In this document: piece by piece, positions 39,901 through 51,900 of the stretch
Layout of the letters: each line of letters starts with the position of its first letter
How positions within the stretch are numbered: the stretch's first letter is position 1
NCBI RefSeq assembly: GCF_001625305.1
Contig: NW_017804242.1
Span: forward strand, 2,453,987-2,517,986
DNA length: 64,000 nucleotides
Direction: 5' to 3'
Source of the DNA: Branchiostoma belcheri
Lineage: Eukaryota; Chordata; Leptocardii; Amphioxiformes; Branchiostomatidae
Made by a program: the position numbers and the translations under genes
The notes under the pieces: generated by a model
The model's input: the letters and a program-made list of their open reading frames with translations, nothing else
Databases searched by the model: none
What the model was told of the DNA's origin: nothing

Positions 39901-42900
39901 CAAGAACCTGGACATATGGAGGAGTATATGTTCGCCCCTGTAGATGTAACATACAGTACCGTTCGCGTTATAGTTAACCGGGTACCCCGTTACTAACGAG
40001 TTAGATTTTCGTCAGAAAATGGTTAGATTTTCGTCAGAAAATGGTTAGATTTTCGTCAGAAAATCGTTAGAAAATCGTCAGAAATTATTTCTAACGCGTT
40101 ACCGTTTGCGTTAATGCGTAGGGTCGGATTTCATGTTTGTTTTGCGCGCCGACAAGACAATAGCAATTTGCCACCTCCTGGGGCGCGCGGGCGTCCGCTT
40201 GTGTTGCGATGTTGCCCCACGAAACATGACATGTCTGACGTAGAAAAAATATAAATCGGTAACTCACGCCTAAAATTCACGGCGGTTTTTGGTACAAAAG
40301 AAAAATTATTATAATTTTTGTAAGGCCCGCGGCTTACCTTTCGGCTCCCATGACGCCACTTCCGTGCCAATTCGGGACGTTTCGGGACCCCGCCTGCATG
40401 TCGACTTCGATGTGTATTTTGTACAATAACGAGTGGAAATAACTTCAATAAATGAACATATTTCTTCTGAGTATAGTCGATATTAACACCAACAAAAAGT
40501 CAAGTGACGCACGGTAAGAAAATGTACGTCACTCCCGGCGCAAGGGAGTGACGGTTCAGGTACATGTAACTCCCGGCGCAAGGACTCATGTCATGCCGAC
40601 TGAATGGTTCGTCGGAGCCGATCTCAGTGGAACCCCGGCCGAAATGGAATGCCCCATACGGTAAGTACAACGTATAAACTGAATTGTAAGAGGGTTTATG
40701 AGTGGTAAAATTTGAAATAGTCCGCTAACCTTGTACGTTCTCGTATCGTTGCAACATAACATATGACAGTTCTGCCTCGACAATGACAGGCGCCCGAGTT
40801 TAAAATTTAGCTTTCTGAATTCTCTGCCGCCCGCTCTCTTTTATTCACAAGAACAAACTTTCCATAACCTGGGCCCCGAGATAAAAGTCTTAACTCTCCT
40901 CTGAACAGACTTTACGTTTACGAATGACTTTACGTTTACGAATTAATACTTACAAGTATGGAGTTTTTCTGCCTTTGATTTTGAGACATAATACATTACG
41001 AGTTTTTTTTAACATTGTTGTTGTTTTGTCTTTAGGTGTCAAAGTTTAAATACGGTAGCACCTATACATTCACAGCGGCATTAATACTCCAACCAGTTCT
41101 CCGCCTCGGTGATTGTTACTCGCCATGGGGGTTGGTCAATCGGGAAATTGCCTTACCTTTCGTTGCGATGATGACGCCTTGCGAACCGGCCGCTCGAAAA
41201 CACACGAAACGTTTCCCAATACAATACTGCAATAACGAACGAACTTTAATAAAGACATACATGATTACACCGGTTATGAAGAAGGCTGCGTAATACTATA
41301 TCAATCGAGAATTTACGGTAATACAAGATTACGCAATTTTTCACTAATAGATCGTTCTCATTGAATGTACAAAATAGTTAATTTTAAGGTCGAAAGATCA
41401 ATGAACTGTTTTTTCTTCAGGCAAACCTGCGCTCTGATTAAATAGAGCCATGTTGTCGGATGCATGCCACAATGTGGCAATAAGAGAGTAAAACGCTTAT
41501 GCTAGTCACATCTTACACCGTCTCAATCTAAAAGGCATCGCGTCTTTTTTCAATAGATTGCCATTTTCTGTTCCAGTGAAGACGACAATACGACAGTCAA
41601 GACGACAATAAGTCAACTCTATGTCATTTAAAACTACCTGTAGTTTCTAGAAATTGGCACATAGTTTTCAAGATGATATACTAGTAATATAAAACATGCC
41701 AGAACTCGCCGTAAATGTGCAATGTTCTGGAACAACTTCGTAAAGTGTTTCTCAGCTAACTTGTTGAGGATAAAACGTAATTGAAACGGAGTACAAAATA
41801 ACTTCAAAATCTACATAATAAAAGGCAATTGTCTAAAAATATAGCTATTTGTCTAACTCTAACAACTAGATGTAAGGAACACCTACTACATTTGGTATAC
41901 AAGTCTGCAATGTGTGTCAAATGCTTCATCGACCTGTAGATGAGTATGAAAGTTTTACACTAAAGCGCTCTGCCCTTTTTTCCACTGTTAAACAAAATAC
42001 TATATATAGATATATATATACAGCANNNNNNNNNNNNNNNNNNNNGGACGATAGAGTCATTCCGGACTATCGTATAATTAAGAGTTTTAAGACTAAAATG
42101 GCGCCCCTAAAAATGGTGACTGAATATTCGTATTAAATTTCAAAATGCCGTGGTGATTTTTGGGATGTTTTTTGGAAGTTCGAAGTCCAGGAGACGAAAC
42201 TTAATGGCTTTAAAATGTGCAGTGAGATGACCCCTGTAACGAAAGAAAACACGATGTCAGCTTCAACACATCTCCATAATATAATTATACTAGTATGAAA
42301 CGTTGCTACTTGTGAGAAATACCGAGGTGTCCGTCGCCTTCAAACATACATGGAGATTGCGACAGTAGCTAACAAAACAGCAAGTTGTACCACACTTGGT
42401 TGAACCAAGGACATTATACAGAACCTACCTGTCTCGTATTTGTTGAACAGTTAGCTGTTGACAAACTTGCGCTGTTCGTGGGCGTTCCTATAGGAGCACA
42501 CCGGCAGGAATTCATCGTAGAACTACAAATGTAGCGTCTTTAATATATCAGTTCCCACGTACTTTTTTCCCCCAAGAGGGATCGAGGGTTTACCACGCCC
42601 ACCGAGGAAACTGAACGCACATTAAAGGGAAGCCGCTGGCTTGGCGCCATGGCGCGCCAAACCACAACATAACAAACAAAGCACAATGGCTCGTGTTCGG
42701 TTCACGTAAATTGGCCATTGTTTAAATATAAATTTCGTGTGCTGACGCCTACAAATGTATCTCCTGAAATACAGCGACGTATTTTTTCATGTCCGCGCTA
42801 GCCGCCATTCCAGATCAGAGATTCTCATTAATATGCAAGCAGCTACGCTCTGATTGGTTCACCTTAGATGACCTGCGCTCTGATTGGCTAGAACGAAGCC

Positions 42901-45900
42901 GAGTGCATGCTGGGGCGCCCTTCCACGCGCGAAGTGCAGAGAGCTTGATCTCGAGATTGCCACATTTACGCTGGTTTCTACCTTATTTCTACGACTAATT
43001 AGCAACATCCTGGTGACGAAATGTGTACTCAAAAGAATTTTCGGGAAAACATATACGTACATGTGGATTTGTGGTGCCTTTGGCGTAATTTTGTTGGTCA
43101 CATACAACGTAATGTAACACGGAAGTGCACGGAGTCGGAGTCGCAGCACGGCTTTCCGTCCCACTCTAAACAAAACTCCAAGGACATAACAAAACTCCCC
43201 AAAACTGGTCAATAAGTAGCCATAAAATGTTTGTGGGCACGTGTAAATATGCTGCCTTTTTTCGAGTGTTATAGGAATTTTTCGCGATGTTTTTTGCACA
43301 TCCCTAACGTTACCTCACGCCCGCCGCCTATTATGCACGGCGGACCGGGGAGTTTAATATAACTTCAGATCATCTAGGATCGCATATTCGGTCGTAAAAT
43401 AAGTTAACAAACAGAGAAAAACAGCAAATTAAAGTTGACAAACTATAGAAACGCTTGCCTGGGCAACAGTGACAAAAGAAAATGTCGATCTAATTGATGC
43501 GCCGGTGATCGTTAAAACGTTTTAAACGTTACAATATAGTAAAATGCAGGCTAGATCAACGTTCCTTCCGCTGTTCCAGCGGTGTGTATCGGTAATTTCC
43601 CGCCCCGCATGAGGTAAATTAGTACTCCTCCCACTATTCCTGTGATGTTACCGCGCCTGCATATGAATGGAGAAGTCTAACGGAAAAGAAACGCGTTACT
43701 TTCGGAAAAGTAACGGAAAACTTACGGAAAAGTAACCAGTTAATAACGGAAAACTAACGGGAAAAAAACGGAAAAGTAACGGCCGTTAGGGTAACTATAA
43801 CGCGAACGGTACTGTACTTGTATCACTATAATTCTACCTAGAACTGCTTTATTACCATGACCTGTAGCTTGTTGGATATAAATGTCTTTTTCTTCAGGAT
43901 GGAAAACACAACATTTTTTCCTTAGACTGATAGCCATTCAGCACCAAGGAGAGGATGAGTTTATCACCAACTGGCCTGTACTTAGCTTGTAACATCATAA
44001 ATGTCTTTTTCTTCAGGATGGAAAACGGAAACACAACATTTTCTCCTTAGACTGATAGCCATTCAGCACCAAGGAAAGGATGAGTTTATCATCAACTGGC
44101 CTGTTAGTACTTAGCTTGTAAGATCATAAGTTTACGTCTTTCATTCATTCATGATTTCAGTGAGCGTCAGAAGGTTCTTGACGAGAAGTCGACCGGTCGG
44201 ATCCACAAGGAGATGGAGAAGATGAAGGAGCAGATGTCTGTGATCCAGGAGGAGTTTGAGAGCGTGCAGGCCATCAACAACGCCATCAAGGACACCGTCG
44301 CTAAGGAGCAGGAGAAGGCCAGGAGCATAGAGGACCAGCTCAAGGTAAAGCCAGGTTGTTTATACATAATTATATTTTATTCAAGAATCAGCATGTCAGC
44401 ATGCAAGCATCCCTTAAACCCTTGGGAGACGGGGAACAACTGACGTTAAACCAGATGGTGAGTATTAGTGATAGTGATCTCACAGGCCCTAAGCTGCCCA
44501 ACTGTTTACAGGAGACGATACAATGTCATGTACATAAAGCACTATACAGAAAGTCAGATGCTAGACAAAACATTTGAAATACTTTGCAACATCAAAACCC
44601 ACTGATTGTTATACACCAGGAGCATAGAGGACCAGCTCAAGGTAAACGCAGTGTATTTTTTGTATGTTGAAGTGGTACAACCTCCCCCCCCCCACACACA
44701 CACACACAGACTCACACACAGGTAAATTAACTACTGGATGATCCTGAGTACTCAGAGCAAAGAGGGCTGAGACAGAATTCCTGAGGAGAGTGTGTGGAGG
44801 AGGTGAGTCTGAAAAGAGCATGAGAGAGAAAGAAGTGCCAGACAAAGAGAAGTTGAAATCAAACCTGTGGCTTACAACTGGTGTTTAGATGAGTTGCCTT
44901 CAATTGCGAGAGAAGCTCCCAACAATTCATATACACTGCAGTTTATTCAGAAAAGGATTGCACAGGATTGAAGCAGTCCAAATTGGACTAGGTAATCAGT
45001 GCATAATAAGTTGCAGAAAATTCTTAAGTTTCAAGCCAAAGTAAAGTCTTGTTCTCTACAAATCCTGGAAGACCAAGCAGCAGTTAGCACTGACTAGACA
45101 GTCTAAATGTATTGGGTTCTTCTAGTTTGCATCTAAATAATAGACTAGTATGTATCTGACATGCACAAGACATCTTTTCCTTTTAACATGTTAACTTTGT
45201 GCATCAGTATGAAATGGCCATCACACATCAGCTGAAGAAGGAGGTGGCCCAGGAGGATACGGGACTGAAGGTGCCGTGGAAATCTGACCTGCACGTTCTT
45301 CCATTTCTCACTCTTAAAGAATTCTGTTTATCCACAGTCAACTGCATATCACACTCACAGACACCTGTGTGTACAGCTGTGTCACTCTAGAATATGATTG
45401 ATCCACAATATATTATAAAGTTAACATGTACCTTTCATTGGGTGATTTTACAAGCACGTGTATCAAACTTGTGATGCTATGAAAGATACAAACACTTGAG
45501 ATATGCATGTTGTATATTTACTATAAGTTTGTATTTCCAAGGACAAGTATACATTGTAATGGTGGTACTTGTACTTGGAGTGTCTTAGCACACATTTGGA
45601 CACCGGCCATGTAGCTTAACTTTGTAGTTCACTTTATAGTTTGAGATAAAGGGAAATAAAGCCTGTTCTATTAAGGATTTTTGTCACTCTGTAACCTCAC
45701 TATCTAGTACAATTTACATTCAGTGAATATGCATGTCAGACTTGTGTTGCTAATTCAATGCTACACTAACCCTGATGTTTCTCCCTTATAAATAGCTGAC
45801 CATTGGGGCACTACAGCAGGAGTTTTTGCAGGAAATCCACAATTGCCAAGTTTTCGAGGCTTGTATATATATATATATTAAGATATTTCACATGAGGAGC

Positions 45901-48900
45901 ACATCCATATAGAAAATGTAATGCACAGTAACTGTCATATTGGCAGTGTTTGAATGAATTTTCTCCAGATGATTGACTTGAAACCTATCCCTTGTGTATA
46001 TGATATTACACACATGTTGTATATTAATGTTACATAGATCCGCCACCCTGAAAAATGCATCTAAAGAGATTGCAACACCCTACAGTACATCTATGCACCC
46101 CTGCATACCTAAACTGTGTACCTGGGAGTGGTGCACTAGAGATCTCCCAAACACACTGTGGCCAATATATGTGCATTGTAATGTCTTATTAAATCAAGGG
46201 TAATTCCTTTTTTCTTTAGAAGAGTCCTCCTCAAAAAATGAAGTTTATATCTCATGTCCGGACGTACATCCAGTCTAACATTTTGCACCCCAACTCTCTA
46301 CCCCAGGTTGTAGTGGACCTTCTCCATGCAGATTTCTTTGGGACAGACCTTACCTTAGACTCTGTCCCAGACAAGGAACATCACTACTACCTCCCTGATG
46401 ATGATGATGATGTTAGTTTGAAGAAAGGAAATTTTAAGCTGGATTTTCTTGAAGCACACTGCACTTCAATGTTGTTGATTGACATATATGGCTGACACAA
46501 ACTCTGTTCAAACAAAGCACCCTTTTTCCCTCTTTACAATGTAGATCAAGACATTTTTGTCAATTCCTTGACTCAAGAAAGCCAAGAGCACAGCACTGGA
46601 GACATACTGTCATGTGTACATGTTTTTGTGTAATACTAATTTAAAGGCAAACTGCCTATAAACACTTAGAGAGTTATGAGCATGTGGTGACTTTTTCTTT
46701 GGTGTTTTTTGACGTGATCCACATTGTTCTAGTACATTAACTGAATTCTCCCCAGGACATAGTAATATACATGTAGGTGTATGACATACATGGTGATGAG
46801 CAGACCTTATACCTGTCATTGAAAAGAGTTTTATGTGACTTATATGACATTATATATAGTAGATTTAAATGCATTTTTACCCCATCACTTTTTTCCACAC
46901 CACATCAAATTGTGTTACACTTGATTGGTAGAATCTTATTTCCATGCAAGACGAAAAAAAACACAGTTTAACATTCTCTGAAGATTTGCACATTTTTGAA
47001 TGTCTCCAAAAAAATGTGAAAACTCAGTCTTAAAGCCTTCAGCACCTTCTGTACATGTATATTTCCCCGCCCAGACCACAGCCGATGCCCTGAAGAAGCA
47101 GGTTAAGGAGGAGATGCACACCAGCACGATCCTGAAGGCGCGCATCACGTCTGACACCTCCGACCACGAGCGGCTGCAGCTGGAGGCCAAGAAGAAGCAG
47201 GACAAGGTTTATTATGTTTATGTTTATTAATGATAATATGTTTACCAAAGGAAAACATATTGTTTTTGCTCTGTTTCTTCTTCCGTTCCAAACACTGACC
47301 TCTGCCATGGCCAATAACCTGAACCAGACTGTCTCTCACCATGGTAACTAGTGTTGGGTTAATATCATGTTGCAGTTTTATAGTAGGAGGGATTTAGACT
47401 TCTGTCACCATATTATGTGAATATACACAACTTACACTACTGTAACAATATACCAACTATACAATATTTACTTAATAACTTCCAGGTGACGAAGAAGGTG
47501 GACGAGATCGAGAACGCAGTTTCCATCGTGGAGGAGGACGTCGTCAAGAGGAGGAAAACTCACGCGGAGACGAGGAAGGTGAGTAGGGGAAATACAGCAC
47601 TGTAGATGCTGTTATGCTCGTGCATAGTCCAGTGGTTAGTGACCCTGCCTCTGGATCAAGAGGTTGGGAGTTTGAATCCTGGCTGTTGTGGCTCACCTGA
47701 CCTGCTGTGAAGGGTTCACTGTGCATTGAGCTGTGGTCAACTGTTCATTATACTTGTCGAGAAGAGTTAGGCAAATTTCCCTGGTACCTGTAAATTTGTA
47801 CTTCCCCTCACTTCTAACACACACACCTCCCCCCCCACACACACACACACAGGTGCGTGTGGACCTGGAGGCCCAACTTGCAGAGGTCACACAACGGCAC
47901 CAGAAACTGTACCAGGAAGTGTCCAAGAGGAAGGGAGAACTGCAGCCAGTGGAGAAGAAACTAAAGGTAGGATGGCTTAAAGTTAATGTCTCCAAACTCT
48001 GATGTAGCAGTACAGCCATAATGTAGCATTACTTAATAATATATATGTAACAGTATAAATGTAGTGTACATAGTCCAGTGGTTAGTACATGTATAACTCT
48101 GCCTCTGGACCAAGAGGTTGACTTGTCTCAAAACTCTAATGTAGCATTACAGCCATAATGTAGCATTACAGTATGTAGCAGTAAATGTAGCATGTGTAGT
48201 CCAGTAGTTACCCACCATGCCTCTGGTCCATGAGGTTGGGAGTTCAATTCCTGGCTGTCGTTGCTCATCCGACATCCAGTGACTACTGAAAAGGGTTGCA
48301 GTCCTTAGCCATGGTCCAATGTTTATTATGCTTGCATGAGAGCTAGGGAAATTTCACTGGTAAATACATGGTATCTGTCTTCCTGTCCGGACCAGTGAAG
48401 AGTAGCTCTTTAGTGAGCAAAAACTTGATCTAGATTACTATAATTTAGAGAACACATGTTAGAGAATAGTTAACCTTTATTGTTACATCATACATTATAC
48501 TCTGTACGTAAGATGACGTTATCCACACATGTATTTAGCTTTGTTAGATCTTTAGTTAAGTTGTAGAAGACCATACAAAAGTCTCTGTACTTTTTGTTGT
48601 GTCAATAAAGAATCTTTTGCAATAAAAATGTTTGGGTTTGTAGTTTTCTAGTTTTCATTGTAAACAGTGTGGATTTGGGTTCAGTGGTTTTGTATCTTGA
48701 ACACATGGTTTTTCCCACCCACAGGGCGAGCATGCAGTGGTGAGTCAGAAACTGGAGACAATGAAGAAGAAGTTGGAGATGATGAAGACGAAGAGGAACG
48801 AGATGGAGCGATCGCTGGTCGTCATGAACAAACTCACCGTCACCACGGAAGACGCCATCGCAGAGCTGGAGTAAGTGCAGAATGTGATGAAGCTACATGT

Positions 48901-51900
48901 ACTTCTCTGATAAGTTGTTGGATGTGAGATGCTTTCTCCTTTTTCTTTGTCTAGTACTGTAACATTAGAAGAGTAATGGCTCTGGCGACCACACTGGCCC
49001 TCTTAGTCTTACCCCAAGTACATGCAGCATGTCCAAAAGACGTTTAAGTCCACTAGAGGTGATATGAACACCCACCTCCATTTGTTATTTTGAAATCCTT
49101 TCGCTGTTCCCTAGAAGAAGCACCTCTGCATGCTCCTCTGGTGATTCCCTTCTCCAATAATCTTAGTTTCAATGGACCATATAGGTGCACCATAGCATTA
49201 CCAGTGGTCCAGCCCCCTGCTGTAGTGATTGCTGTACTGTGTGGCCTAAGGACTACAGAAACAGAGAGCGCAGGAAGGAATTTTAACTTTAAACTTTAAC
49301 ATTTCCCAGGCAGGAGCTGGAGGAGTTGAACATCCAGATCCAGGACCTGCAGAGGTCAGAGGACATGCTGAGGTCATCGCTGAACGATGTCACGTCCAGG
49401 AGGAGCGGGCTGGAGAGCCAGCACAGGAAACACATGGACGAACGTTCAAGTGTGCTCAGCCAGAACCAGGTATGGTCTTGTTTGAATGTTTGTTTGTTTG
49501 TTTGTTTGATCCTCTGTTTATTCAAGAGAAGTTCAAATTGGCCTGCAGTTTGCTTTTTATTGAGGTAAGAGGGAAGCGTCAGACAAAGTTTAAATTGCAG
49601 AAAAAATAAACTTTAAAATGCAGTTTACATTAGTCTACAAGTGCACAAAAAAAGCCAGTTGGAAAAGAAATTTCTTGAAACTGGCTAAGAAGACCACTCA
49701 AAGGACTGATTGAAATAAACTGGTCTATGTGACTGTGTATGTGGACAGGTGGTCACTGTATACTAGTAGACAGAATTCCTTTCATGCTTGTGTCAATAGG
49801 AAAATTATCTAAGGGCCTACCAGAAAGTGGTCACATTGGCCAGGTAGTCCTTGTATAGAGGTGGTCACTATGACAGGTTTGACTGTAGATGTAACTGCCA
49901 AGCTTTGAATGACAGTTCCGTAGTACTTCACATGGTTAGAGGGATCCTTTTTTCCTTTATGTACACAGGAAAACCTGGACGAAGCCTTGCAGTACAACAA
50001 GAAGGTGGCAGAGGCGTACCGAAGTCTGATGAACGAGAAACTGGACATTAAGGACACTCTGCTGCAGGAGATGGATGCCAGGGTCAAGATGGAGTCTTCT
50101 CTTAAGGATCTTAAAGAGGTACAGTGAAGATTGTGATGAAAGACAAGTCACTAAACACAAGGAAATCAGAAATCTTGTCAATGTAAAGATTTTTTGGCAT
50201 ACAGTCAAAATTTCTGGGCCATCAGAAAAGGGCTCAACCAAGTCTGGCAACAACTCAGACAGTTGTTGTAAGTGCATTGTAGGAACTACAGTCAAAACTG
50301 CCCCTAAACTCATAGAAACAAGTTATGTTGTATATGATAGCCATTCAGTACCAAGGAGAGGATAGCTTGTTGCAACCTTTCAGTACAGCCAAAACTGACC
50401 AAGAAGACCGCTCAGGTCTTTGTGGACAGGTCACAATAGACCTAATGTTTGTGTCAATGGGAAAACCAAAAAGGGGTCACACCAGTCCTCATGTAGAGAT
50501 GGTTACTTGTACAGGTTGGAATTTTAAGGATCTTATTTTATTTTGTCACTGTTAAGAACTTTGAAACTACATTACAGAACTGTAGTACTCCTCTCATTTC
50601 ATCATTAGAAGGATAAGAGGACTGACAGAAAAATGGTTGGTAAGCACTTTATTCTGTGTATGAAAATAACTTATAAAACGTGTATAATAATTACATCTTT
50701 AGACTTTACATAAATCATATCTCCTTTGTATTGCCCAGTTGTCAGGTCTGCAGAGCCGGCTGCACCTGGCCCTGGTGCAGTACTTTGACCTGTGTGCAGA
50801 AATAGCTGATAAAACCTTTCTATATAATTACATCTTTACATAAATCATATCTCATGTTTGTGTCTCCCAGTTGTCAGGTCTGCAGAGCCGTCTGCACCTG
50901 GCCCTGGTGCAGTACTTTGACCTGTGTACAGAAATATATAGCTGATAAAGTCTTTCTATATAATTACATCTTTACATAAATCATATCTCCTGTTTGTGTC
51001 TCCCAGTTGTCAGGCCTGCAGAGCCGCCTGCACCTGGCCCTGGTGCAGTACTTTGACCTGCGGGGTGCGTATAACCAGGCGGGGCTGGCGCGGATGGAGC
51101 AGGTCGGGCAGGAGACCGGCAAGAGGATCCTGGTACTGCAGGACGGCATGAACGACGCCGTCAAGGAAATCACCGGTTTTCTTAAGGTGAGTTTTTTTTT
51201 CTAGTGAGTTTTGGACCATAGTGAATTCGAGGGGATTCATTCCTCAGCCAACCAACATCTTGCACACGCAATCGTCCCTCAGTAAGACATCTGGAGCCAC
51301 ATAGTTCCTTTTAAAACTGTATTCAGCCTGTATGTGTAACACGACCGGATGTCGGTTAGCTGAGGAATGAATGCCCTCAAATTCACATGCAGTTTTGTAC
51401 CATAGTACTGTAACAGTGTGGCTTTTACCCATGAGGCCCATGTTCCCTTCCAGGGGAACCACTGAAACACAAAGGGGCTAGTAGTACAGTCACCTGGCAC
51501 CAGAGCATGATGTACATTTATATTAGGCATCACCTGCTAGTCCCAATGGTTAGATCCTGTGTTTGTTATTCATAGTTTATGACATTGTATGGTAAACATT
51601 CATACATGTACATTTCAGACAGGTTTTATTTGGTTTATTTGGATGGCAATACCATTAAAATAGAGTCCTGCATGTAGGTTTGTTTAAACGACTTTACAAA
51701 AGGATATGTGCCAATGACGTGTAAACTTTATTCAGTATTGCAGCACAAAATGCAATGGTGCGATCCATGTCTTTATTATAGACGAAAACCATATGGCTTT
51801 TGTATTTGGTATTGATAGTATACATGTATATAAGCTAACAGCATTATTGATTTGACACCCACCTTCAAGGACAATTACATGATACCACCTTCTTGAGTGA

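Noticed and set aside
42859-43299. 146-codon minus-strand frame as a transposase
   Set aside because: No transposase motif or catalytic triad recognisable; random-looking composition inside the TIR element.
50740-50930. Two extra exons or mutually exclusive exons for CCDC178-like
   Set aside because: Only the acceptor side is copied; sequence after TTTGACCTG departs from the exon and no donor keeps the frame.
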